64,000 nt of DNA from Parelaphostrongylus tenuis (lineage: Eukaryota > Nematoda > Chromadorea > Rhabditida > Metastrongylidae), in contig JAHQIW010000080.1 of the NCBI GenBank assembly GCA_019055375.1, forward strand, positions 186,001 through 250,000, in the 5' to 3' direction. Of the stretch, positions 47,501 to 58,800 are shown one piece after another. Under the pieces are notes generated by a model, which saw only the letters and a list, made by a program, of their open reading frames with translations, searched no databases and was not told the origin of the DNA. Position numbers and translations under genes: made by a program. Position 1 is the stretch's first letter, and each line of letters begins with the position of its first letter.

Positions 47501-50500
47501 GCACAGCTATCACCGAAACAAAAAAAGGTATCGATTTCAAAAGCTTTAGTGACAGTATAACATGGCAAAAAATCTTTAAACAGCAGCCAAGTCGGACCAA
47601 GAGGGTGGTAGGCCTTCGTGGATGATGAATGCAAGACAATGATTGTATTACGTGCTAGACTTCACAGAGCAGATGTGCGAATAGGTCATGTAAAATAATG
47701 AGCAAATAAATAGGTACAAAATCTAGTATAAGGCAGTCTACGGTTATTTAATTCAAATTTAGAAAAAATTGCTGTTTTATCGCCTGCACTTGTTCTCCAG
47801 GAGTATTCGGTGGCGATTGCAAAGAGGCCTTCAGCGATTGTGTACGTAATTGCGATGAATAGTGGTAAATTGAGTAGCACTTCCAAATGGAGAAAAAAAC
47901 TCATAGAAATTTTGCTTGGCTAGAACATAATCACGTGCGATTTTCAGAACAACGAAGAAACTTCGGATGCAGTATTCAACAACACATTTCAATCAGGTAG
48001 ATACGGTATACATCCATTCACTATGAATTTAACAACTCACTATTGCGTAGAGTATTGTTCTACTTGGTGAAAATATCTCGATAGTAGATGCTGCCCCAGA
48101 TTTGTCCGCTCGACTGAAGTCCGTATTCAGGACAAAACAGAGAGCAAACTTACTTGCTTAAATCAACATTAGCGTATAATAGTCTGACTTTGAACTGAAG
48201 CATAAAGTTTTAAGACATCATTTTATGAAATTGTCACAATCAAAGTCTGTCCCGTATCGTTCTCTTCGAGTATGGGATGCACCATTAAGAGAGACACGTT
48301 TTGAACTAAATGGTGAAGATCACATTTGAATGTTCGTACGGCATGGATGTTCACATGCGTTCGTCACACCGATTTTTTTGAAAATCTCGTACTTGCCACA
48401 CATATAGCAGCGTCATAAGTCATATTTCTTCTCCGCCAAAACTCCCTTCATCGGATATTTAGACCGATTTCAAATGGCTCGTAGGGCCATCAAAAACTGC
48501 TGAGCTACTGCCTTCCGTCTCTTTAAGTCTTCATCTCAAGTCTTTCTAGCTAAATCCTCTTAAACTGCACCAGTTTCTGACATAAGTTTTTCTCTTTCTT
48601 CTCAATGAAATTTTATTTATTCAATCGTTTCAATATCTTCTTCTCTCTGTCACTGTGGTGGCTTCCACAGTTATAAGAATAACAAACAGTTATTGGAGAA
48701 GCAATCCAATTTATTGATCAGTTTCGAATTTATCATGCGATATCCCTGTGGAACAGTGCAGAACCGTCTGCTTCGAACTTGGGAATTTGAATCTCTATAT
48801 GACTAATTAATAGAGCAAAAGCAATATATATGTATAATATAAGTTTAACCAGCGTCTCACTTTTTCAGGGGGCACGTTCTACACATTGCATCCCCGGAAA
48901 AGTCATTGGAGAACAAGGGTTTCTGTGGTGCAATGTTTAGCACACGACTCTGAAAAGGCTGTGACGCGAGTTCAGCTCACGCTAGATGTTCATACTTTTG
49001 CATGTCACTCAGAATTATTGGATATGTACTTACAACATTAAACTGATGTATAAAAATGCACACTGTGCAAGTGGCAAAACATTAGCAGAAACATTGTTCA
49101 CGTTACTTAAACGTGGACAGCTTGGTATTTGAATTTTACTATACGAGATGAAGCGGAAAGAATGACATGGTAGCTGTCGGAGCATTGCAGGAGCGAACTA
49201 AGGGACTAGTCTTTGAGCCGCTATATTCGCTCTATAGTGGATGGAGCTGGCTTAGACTTGACGAGGTTGTAGCTTTCTAACAAGAAGTGGTGAGATAAAT
49301 CTTACTCTAGGCTATTTGATAAGGCGAAAATCATAATATGCTGTAGTGGCCGCGAGATTGCAGCAGGTGTTTTTAGACATTTCAATTCTTTACCAGGTCT
49401 TTCAGAGAACTTTGCCCTTAGAAGATTACTAAGCAACTTGGAGTGTACAGAAAGGAAGGAGAATATTTGACTCAGATGGAGGAGGCTCTCCATACTCATT
49501 TTCTTCGCTTACTTTAAGCAAGCGGCATAATACGCTTAATTCTAACGTTTTTACCTCTCTTCAACCATCAATCACTATAGAACTAAAATGAGAGACTCCA
49601 ATAATTTGTCATTCTTATGCGATTTTTTTTCCAATATCATGCATTCGTGCAATCTACTAAGTTTCATCGAGAATTTGTGACATTTAAAAAATAGTATTCA
49701 CTGAAATCAGTGGCTACTAAAATTTCGGTGCACTCAGGTGAATAAATAGCATAAATGGAAAAACAGTATAGCAAAGGCGGCAATCTGTTATTTTCTTCAA
49801 ACACTTATCCTTTTGTTCAATGTGAACGATATTCGATAGAATATGCCTCTTTTTTGTTATCGTGAGACATTCAACGCAAAACATTTTGGAGTGGATGATC
49901 ATACCAATAGCATGATTTTTCGTAGAAGCACAAACTTTGTGCACAATTTTTTCAACTAATAGCTTCTGTTTATTTGGTGCTTCATGCACTCGTCTTAAGA
50001 TATAGACCAGCTCTTGATGAATTTTGGGATATTATGATGCTATGGTTAGAGGTGCTCTGCGTCGCACACGAGGTCAATGTTCGATCTCGCGCTCATGGCT
50101 CACCAAGCCATCCATCCCTCTGGGGTCGGTAAACTGGTACCAGACAGGTCTCAGACTTGTCTGGGAGGATAAGCAGCAGTGACTCGGTTCAGCGGGAGGC
50201 CACCGCGAGTCATTGTAAAGGCCAGATATGCATTCAGTCACCTCAAACGAAGTTAAAAATTGAAGTCGAATGCATGGCGTATCCCTCAGGGATTGATCAA
50301 CGCCGAGAGCTTTATCCTTTATCCTTATGACCTCAATAGATATTGCGTGAAAGGCTAGTAGAGATCTAACTACTTTGTTTTACAGTGGAGAGCCACTATT
50401 TTGCAAAACGAGTTCCGTACAATCGAACAAATCAACACGGCTCCAGTGGGTAAGTCCATCTTAAATTCTTGGGACTCTCCAAGTTGTACCTTAGAAACTT

Positions 50501-51077
50501 TTTCCTTTGCTATTCTCTTTGAAATTAAATCAAACTTTCTGTAGAACGAAATCAGCTTTGAATTTCTACAGTATGCCAAAAGTGCCAACACCGATCGACG
50601 GCGAATAGAATCAGTGATTCGACATATGCAGTCTTTCAAATCGTCATATTCACTTAAATCTTCAATCACGGTTGTGTGCTGGGATCCCAGTCATTACTCA
50701 ATAATGAAGAGTAGCACAGTGTCAGTGACAAAATTTACCACCAACAAGATGTGATTAGACTCCGTGTCTAGCCAACCACGTCTTCCATCCGAGGTTGGAG
50801 AACTAGTATGAGATATGTCCGCTCGCTCCGCAACTGAGTATGCTTCTTAAGCACTTTATTGATCCCTTTTCACAGTGGTTTTTCTCTACTCTGCGGATTT
50901 CAGCACTTCCAGCATTCAGCTCGTTTTTTGGTCTTCTTCTTCAACGTCGTAGAATACTAGATGACATGTCTTCTTGCAGTCTTGAGGAGAACTTCACTGT
51001 GCGCTTCAGGAAGCGTTCATTGTTCACTGTTGAAGAGATTGAGAGGATGGGAGTCCTTGCTGCGACGAGCATCACAA

Positions 51078-51124
<47 letters not shown>

Positions 51125-52943
51125 TATATATATACACGTGTGTGTGTATATGTAAACGAATATATTCTTTTTTAAGGAAAAATATACGTACAAACGCGAG
51201 GAGGGTGTGGCTGAGTGGTTGTGAATGTGAATAGATATAAATATATGAAATAAATAAATAAATATATGCCACATTGCACAAGATACTGCCTTTCCTTTCC
51301 AATTTTCCAATTTCTGACATTTTTCGCTAGACTTGCTCCAAGCACTGGCAGTACTTTCGTTTTCTATGAAACCGTTAAGCTTAAGCAGCAAAAAAGAAGA
51401 AAATAACAAGAGAACATATACTTCATTCTATTGAAATGTTTGGTATAATCGTTTTAGTCCTCAAGAAACAAAGCATCAGTTTATTTCTCAGAAGCCTGTG
51501 ATCGACTCTAATGTGGAGCAATCTAATACCTATTTAAAGGTGATTCGAATAATTTCTGTCACTGTCACTGTTTAGTTTCAAGTCTTATGAAAGCATATAC
51601 AAATCTTTTAATGTTTTCAGAGCTTTCCAGCTAACGTACACGTAAGAGCGCAGAAGTGAGTCCTTAGGTGGTATTGAATTTCCATACATTACTGCCGTTG
51701 AGATTCTTTACAAGTACGTGCTGCTGGATGCTGTTCAGTGTTTTATTCAGATCAACCTGTTGCTCTGTCATTATTCATCGACCTCATATTACCATTGTAC
51801 GCGGTTGTAGAAAGATTTCTAAACACCAGGTAAGTGGATGAAAAATGTTCAGAAATGTCTCATTCTCTTGCTTACACTTTGCATCAAGAGAAATACAAAT
51901 GAAAATTTTTTCAAAGTAAAAAGAGCATTACACTGCTTCCGATTTCTGTATTAAATTTTATGTTTCATTGCTTCTCCCAGCTCTATACCAAAAGTACTTC
52001 TACATCGTAGTTAGAAATATCACTACCGTTACTATTAAAGCAGTTAATAATCCTGAACTATAAATAAATAAAAAGCATGAGTAGAACACCATCAATATAC
52101 TTTAGTCACATCCAGTAGACCAAAAAAAATATTCATCATAGCACGACTTTTATGTGCATCGACATCAGTATTTATTTGATGATCACTAATTAGTGATGAA
52201 GCGGCGATTCTTCTTGGAACCATCGTTCTACTGTTCCATTCGAATTCTTCCGATAGTTCGCAAAAAAAACAATTCCATAAAAAAGTTAATCTTTAGACGA
52301 GGAAATTTCGGGGCCAATTACTTGGTGCATGTATTACAATCTGTACTCATAGTCGCGATAGGCGAGAGCGCTATCGACACTATAGTATCCATATGAGGCG
52401 AATGAGCTAATAGGTTGGGAAGAAAGTTGATGAGGAACCTCACAATGCAGTTCACAAATTTGCCTAGCATTCTTCGGTCAAGAAATTGCCCTAGTATCGT
52501 CTTCGCAACCTACAATGAGCGCCGTAACGCAAAATAGAAATTTTTTTTTATATACTGTCAACAAATGACTTAAGTTGTGATGTTTCATAATTAGATATGT
52601 ACTCTTTCAATAGTGTTGATGAGCAGATGATCATAGCGCAATATTCCTTTTAAGTCTCACGGGCAACAAAAAGCAATTTCCTCACATGAATGTCCGGTTT
52701 TGGTTCAGATAACAGTTTTCGTGACATCACCAGTGAATATCTTAGTAATAATTCTATGATGATATTAGTTATTTACAAGTAGTTCCCTCTCTATGAACAC
52801 ACAAGCCATGTTTTTACAGCAATCACGCTGGCAAAGACAATGAGAACTCAACGTCATATAAATATCCCGGGAATCATAACTTTCCAGTAATTAACGATAA
52901 CCATTCAATTGATCACAATCTACTAGGATATTTCAAGACATAA
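44532..52943 (+). CDS. Partial gene model, polar protein of unknown function
   Basis: Seven candidate exons join in one frame: 44532-44564, 46469-46544, 47948-47996, 50386-50449, 51458-51539, 51621-51655, 52820-52943. Every join agrees in phase and the acceptors are TTTTCAG-like, which is unlikely by chance. Residues include FTTSSSSMKHCTPSFRQKLV, TCAFSSLRKGC, NNEETSDAVFNNTF, SHYFAKRVPYNRTNQHG, PVIDSNVEQSNTYLK and NSTSYKYPGNHNFP, ending in GYFKT and TAA. It is Ser/Asn/Gln rich with no globular domain. The PSFRQKLVTC part followed by cysteines resembles the helix-8 and tail of rhodopsin-type receptors, but no membrane segments were found upstream, so this is only a suggestion. The 5' end is missing. 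A GTAATT donor at 52893 could skip the stop and link onward to the exon near 55.9 kb. Confidence 0.45.
44900..45210. repeat. Interspersed repeat copy
   Basis: CTCAGATAAAACGATTGACTC and CTACACGTTCATATGC are the reverse complement of the 24.7 and 29.2 kb blocks. AAGCTTTCGAATGATTACGA then matches 29645 and 53905. Confidence 0.55.
47380..47690. repeat. Weak copy of the 36640/56500 repeat family
   Basis: TAGGCCTTCGTGGATGATGA, ATGCAAGACAATGA and AGCAGATGTGCGAATAGGTC follow the same order as in the better copies. Confidence 0.35.
48895..48985 (+). repeat. tRNA-like SINE remnant
   Basis: GTTTCTGTGGTGCAATGTTT and AGCACACGACTCTGAAAAGG resemble a tRNA 5' half. GAGTTCAGCTCAC takes the place of box B. 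Confidence 0.45.
50037..50325 (+). repeat. SINE copy C, best preserved
   Basis: Starts GCTATGGTTAGAGGTGCTCT (box A-like) and has a box B-like GTTCGATCTCG. The non-tRNA body contains GGTCGGTAAACTGGTACCAG, CACCGCGAGTCATTGTAAAG and GGGATTGATCAACGCCGAGA, ending in a TTTATCC repeat. Total about 290 bp. Sits in an intron of the 44.5-52.9 kb model. Confidence 0.75.
51080..51155. repeat. (TA)n microsatellite
   Basis: About 55 bases of TA repeats, then TGTGTGTA. The long open frames across it come from the repeat. Confidence 0.95.
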
Positions 52944-53229
52944 AATTCCGAAAAAAACATTGAAGAAAGTTTGTAGTGCAGTGGTGGATGTATCCTGTGA
53001 TACATATTGAATTCATGACTGGTACGATATCTTGTACCGGCTTGCTAAGTCCTTCATCTTCTTTTTTGAAAAACTCGTAACAGGCTTTTTTGAGGAAGAA
53101 AACAGTAAATTAGGAATACTTCCACGGTTCTTTCTCATATGGTCGGAACAAATAAAAACCGCTTCATTTATTGGAGAGAAGCTTTTCAAAGGAGTGCTAG
53201 TAACTATTCGAAAGGTGAGACTTGATGGT

Positions 53230-53460
53230 ACAGCTCCATGTCGCCGGCTTTACAAAACATCCTCTTATAACGCTATAGCGTCCAGATCAAAAATATAATT
53301 TACACTCACCTTCTGGCTTCATTTTTATCACGCGTATAATTTGCTGGAAGCCGAAAAGCATTCCAATGTGTAGAGAACGTTTCGTAGTATCTCAATCAAT
53401 CGTTTTATGTGGAATTTCTCTCGAAGCGAAGGAAAAATTCCCAATTGAATAACAAAATAT
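53230..53460. repeat. Dispersed repeat copy (paired with 13050-13330)
   Basis: TATAGCGTCCAGATCAAAAA, TTTTATCACGCGTATAAT, GCTGGAAGCCG and CAATCGTTTTATGTGGA align with the copy at 13.1-13.3 kb. Confidence 0.6.
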
Positions 53461-53719
53461 CAATCATTCCGCCTCGCCATGTTTCTGCCATGGCCTTCCT
53501 CATGTCGAATAGCCTTTAAACAACGTTACCAGAATGTAAAACCCTACTTTATTTTCTCGTATATCTAGAAAATAAGCACATCGCTAGAATCAGGAAACAT
53601 TACGCTATCAGATGATCGCTATCAGTCTGATGAAACAACTCTGTCCGGCGAAAGTTAAAGCACAGATCAAAGACCGGAGGAGATAAAGAGATCAAAGGAC
53701 CTTTCTTAGAGGCAAGCAC

Positions 53720-54000
53720 ATTTTTGAGTTTCTTGGAGCTTGTGATATGGTTTCACTTCAAGGAAAGACTTTTGTCCAGCGAAATATAAGCGAGATAAGA
53801 GAAAAGACGTGGTTTTAAAAAAAAGATTTTATTTTGAATGTTTCAAAGTTATAAAGGGGTGTTTGAAAAATTGGCGATGTTAGGCTGTAGTCACAAGTCT
53901 CAGCTTTCGAATAGTTACTAGCATTCCTATCAAAAGTTCTTCACCAACGAATGAGATCGATTTTCATTTGTTCCCTCCAAATCAGATAGAGTCGTTTTTA
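53720..54000. repeat. Interspersed repeat copy
   Basis: GCTTTCGAATAGTTACTAGC, AAAAGTTCTTCACCAACGAA and ATGAGATCG match blocks at 29.65 and 45.14 kb. Confidence 0.5.
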
Positions 54001-55890
54001 CTTCTATTTGCTGCCTATTCTTTTTCATGGCAGGTTACGTCTGAATTACAAATACAAGCGTACTGAAGTAGAAGCAAAGCTCGGAACCTTCAAGTGGGTT
54101 TCAGAAATCAGTCTAGCTAATATGAATCTTTGGGCTACCTCAGGTCATTCTATAAACTAGATGACCTTCCATCCACTTCTTCGAAGCTTGACAAAATTGA
54201 TATCCAACGCATCTCTCATGCATGATCGATGCCAAAATTTATCTTTGAGAATCCTTATTCAAAAAATTGCCATCCAACTTTTCGCTGTCTTTTCAAATAA
54301 CGCTAGAATGCGTCGCAAATATTCTTTTCGATTTCAATCAAAAAAGACAAATTTTCATCAAAAATGCAGAAGAAAGTCCAATTATACTGTCGATTAAATA
54401 TCACTTCTGTAACAAATCGTTCATAACACCTTTCTTGAAGATAAAAAACTGACAAATTGTTAATCTACTATTGAATTTCTTGTGGATGATAGAAGTTCAT
54501 CATTAATTCAGATTGACTACTATTTCTGATGTTTAGAATGGCGAATCATGCTCGTATGCCTTGCTCAACAACAATCTCAGTGGCTGTTCTGTGAAAACCA
54601 AACCGTTAGGTTATCAGATTTCTACCCTATGTGGTTATTTTTACTGAGCTAAAGTAGACACGAAATTTCAGTCTTATCCACAAGGTCTTATGAACAAGCG
54701 AAGAAACGTGAGCAAGTAAAAAAATAAAAGAAAAGCATGTGACAACTCGAGAAACAGACCTTTCACGACCAACTCATCACAGCGTAACTAATCATCGCAT
54801 CAAAAATTTTTTTCTTGCGTGAGCAGTGGCCAGTAAGGGTGTGGCTAATGAATTTGTCGTTCATTTATTAGATTTACGTAAAGGTTCAGAAACGCTTAAG
54901 ATACTTCGAATTGCCGTATCGCATGCACCGAAATCTGTGAACGTTACCGTGAAAGGGTTAAACGAATTGAATTCAAAATCTGTGCAGTAATGAAATAAAC
55001 GCAGTTTTGAAAGTAAGATTTTATCGTCACATGCGAAACTTTTAGGAGAACCGTTTGGCACGACAAAGGATACCTCACAGTGGAAATTGACAAAAAGTCT
55101 GCAGAATGATATTGGTAACCTTTTGTAGACATTAATTTCTTCTTGAACTAAACCACTCCTCTTATGTGCAGTTCATCTATAGAAGTCAATCACCTATATT
55201 ATCAGATAATTCGAGTAGCTGAGTTAATAAACTTTATTTGATCTTGTAAAGCTCTAGACTTACTAAATGGACTCTAACTGATTGGAGGACACGGACAGAC
55301 TTTTTTCAAATCAATCTTTTTTTCTGTTTTTTTGGCGAGAAGTGAGTTACGGGAAGCTGTAATGATTCTGTTGTAACGAAGGTTTATTCTATGTGCACTT
55401 TTGGACGGAAATGTCGGACCCTTTCGCAAGTGAGCGATCTTGTTAAGGAATGAATTCTCGTTGTGCATTGAAGTTTGATACACGGTGGCACTTACGAGTC
55501 ACAATGAACCGCTGGGTCATTGGAGGCATGAAAACAACTGGTTTTCAGAAAACGCTATCCTCAACTCGGAATTTATCAGTTGCGCTAAGGCATTAGAACT
55601 ACGGATAATAGCGTGAGTGTGTCTTGCGTATCATTTTCACTGAACCAAGTATAAAATTTAACACGTTCGAATATTTCTAATTTCCTCTAGTCTCAAATTT
55701 CATTCATCGGAACGATGTTGTTAGCATAACTCAGTTTGTAGTGAAACGTAGCAAACTCAGTCTCACAAGTCACTGTTGAACTATTTTTGCAAACACAAAA
55801 ATCACTCGGATTAGATAGGAGAACAAATTGCAATCAAATAGAGTTCACTTCCGTACAAAATTAGTGCAAAAGTCATATTGTCTTGATAAA

Positions 55891-58800
55891 ATGGAAAAAA
55901 ATTTTTTTAGAGAAAGCGACATTGAAGGCTGTGAGTTACCACGACAACTGCCCTCACCTCATCCTACTAAATCTGAAAGGGGTTCAGAAGAAGATGTCAA
56001 CTTCATCACTAAACCAGATATCATGAAATTGACTCCTGATGGCTCTTATATGGCTCCATATGGATATTTCTCCGAAGTTAATAATCCAAGTGCGTCACCA
56101 AACCCGCGACCACATATGGTTTCGCCTGAGGCTTACAATGAGGATAATTATCGAAATCACCTCGGATCTACGGGACACACTCGCTCATCATACGCAGCCG
56201 GAAAATTTGGAAAGCGTAAGTTGTAGAATCAAGTTAATATAACGCTTTAGGAAGCACTACACAAACGTGTGTGATACATGACTAAGATTTTTTCTAGAAA
56301 AATGTCTAATTAGAAGCAGAAGATTATAGCAATATTCATAATGTAGAAGATTTGCGCTCCTAGAAGAGAAATAAACTACTACTATAAAGTTGATTCAAAT
56401 TGATGATTTAGTGATGGCATTTCGTCTTCATCTGCTCCTGTCGTATGATATTTATTCCGATGATTCACCTCTATTAAAAAGCATGAGCGCCGTGTTTCTC
56501 ATTTACGGTCTCCATTAAGAAAGCATGTGAGAGCACTGATCAAGTATTCATTACTGCAGGCTATAAGAAACAGGGTGCTGCATCGCTCCCTACCTTGACT
56601 GACACTCTCAATCCACGTGGAGACGTCTTTGTTTGGCTGTTACCAAGATTACAAAAAGAATCAACTAGGTCAACATTTTACGACTTCATAATAGGGTTCG
56701 AACGCGTCAGGTAGTAGCCGAAACGACAAGCTGAATGTTTGAAGATGTTAGTGGACCATGAATGCGAGTGAAGGACCAAAGTGCGAAAAGTGCTGGATTC
56801 GCACAGATGTGACAAGTGTCCATGTAGAAAAATTAAGGTAGCACTATACGTTGACAATGGTTCTTTTACCATGTGATTGAAACTTTTACGTGTCCGTTCC
56901 TCACTCACGTGATATGGAATAGTATTACTATAACCATCTCAAAGGCTCGAGCAGCATTTTAACATCACCTTTGCGCAGCAGCGAAGCATTTAAAGATTAC
57001 ATTCAAGCGAAAAGAGTGGTGAAGGCGGATTCGGGCTGTGTTTGTCCCTTATACTATTACCTAGATGTTTTTTTGACACTCTCATCACTCCGACTGGTTG
57101 ATTCTGTTCAATTTGAATAGATTATCAAAAATCTATACTCTTTTCAAAAGCATCGAATTCTTGAAGTACCGTAGGTTAGTCATTCCACATTTGTCGTTGA
57201 ACTCTGATTCTGAAGGTATTCTGAGATAACGATAAAGGGAGCCTTCATAATTCGCATTTTCGATGAGAATGAGTCTACATTTAGCTTGCCGAGTTCTAAC
57301 GACATTTCAACATCCGCAAGTGTGCACGCTCAGCCTCTTTCAAAACTGATAATGAATTCATCGGTGAAGGCAGGTCGAAACACCACCCTTTACACCATCT
57401 TTGTCACACAATTGATTGCTGTGTTTTCTTGGATTTAACACGTATGGTAATATGCGTACACATGTGAAAACGAAAGCCGTGTGCATATCTGTATCTATGT
57501 TCATGAGGAAAGTAACAAATTAATTCAACAATTTTGAATCCACTTCATCTCGGGGTAAGCATTTGCTCTTCTGGGTTGCACCTATCCCTGACGGATCACG
57601 CAAAGAAGCGCAACCTTGGATGGGAAGATGCTTACTTAGACTCCATGTATAAGTGAGGTATAGCAAGGTAAATCTATTGGGTCTCTAACAAAGTTTCTGA
57701 ACTTGATCCATAAAATGAAAATTTTTCCTACAAAAACAAGTTTTTCTTTCACCTATTTTGTGCAGAATTTTCTTGCGCATCGTTTCGTATATTTTTGCAC
57801 ATACTTGTCCTACAATGGAGCCGTCATGGGAAGTCATTTGCAACTTACCGCTTTACGAAGACTTTCAATTGGGACACAATTTCCAATCTGCCTTTGACAA
57901 CATCAATCGTGAAAAGCATTTTCGATCATTTTCTGGGACCGAAGTGGGCCGATTCATTGGGACTTGTTGCAAGTCGCTCAGACCATCAACGCCGAGCGAA
58001 TTGTCAGCAACCAGACCGTTGCAATCAAACACCGTTCACGTCAACGCCGTCGCCAATCATTTTGCTTCAAGACAATGCAAAACCACAAGCTGGCAAAGAA
58101 ACAAGGAAGAAGTTGACAAATTTGGGCTGGGAGCAACTGGATCATCCGCCGTTTTCGCCAGACGCCTGTCTCCGACCGATTTCCATCCCTTCAGATCATT
58201 GGAGCAGTGGTTGGACAAGAAGAAGCTACGTCGAGACATCAATCATTTGCGTTGAGAATTGACTGGTTGGTTTGCATTAAAGAATAATGAGTTTTACGAA
58301 CGCGGAATCGATTCATTGCCGGAGCGTTGATTCGCGGCAGAATTGGATCCAGCCAGATGGAGCTTCAATTAATGTTATTTGATACTTCGATTACTTAAAA
58401 AAAAACCTATGAATTTTTGAATTAAAGTCGGGAACTTTTTTGGAGTCAAAATACAATTCAATAGTTATATTCTTAATCCGCCACAATGTTCCACTGACTA
58501 GATTTGTATGGTCGAAGTGATACAGAATTAACGACTCAGGGACAATACATTTTATTATGCTAATGATCTAAGAAAGTTCAGTTTACGACATACTATGTAA
58601 GTGTGAAGACCAAATCTTACCTTACATGATAATTTTTTAGCAAAAACTCCGTCACCCATGACTGACGCTCAGGCTTCATCGTCAATAATAGTTCCTGGTA
58701 ATCTTATTCTAATTACGTTCATATAGCTCTTCCTTAATTTATGTAAACGTGAGGAACATACGTCATCAGACCCAACGTCTCCACAGTAGAAAAAAACGAC

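Noticed and set aside
50840..51060. Plus-strand frame with LLLQRRRILDD and FTVEEIERMG
   Set aside because: Looks mildly protein-like, but the phase does not fit the flanking exons of the 44.5-52.9 kb model and the frame runs into the microsatellite. No family recognised.
51017..51409. 130-codon minus-strand frame across the TA repeat
   Set aside because: Most of it translates TA and TG repeats; no splice or homology support.
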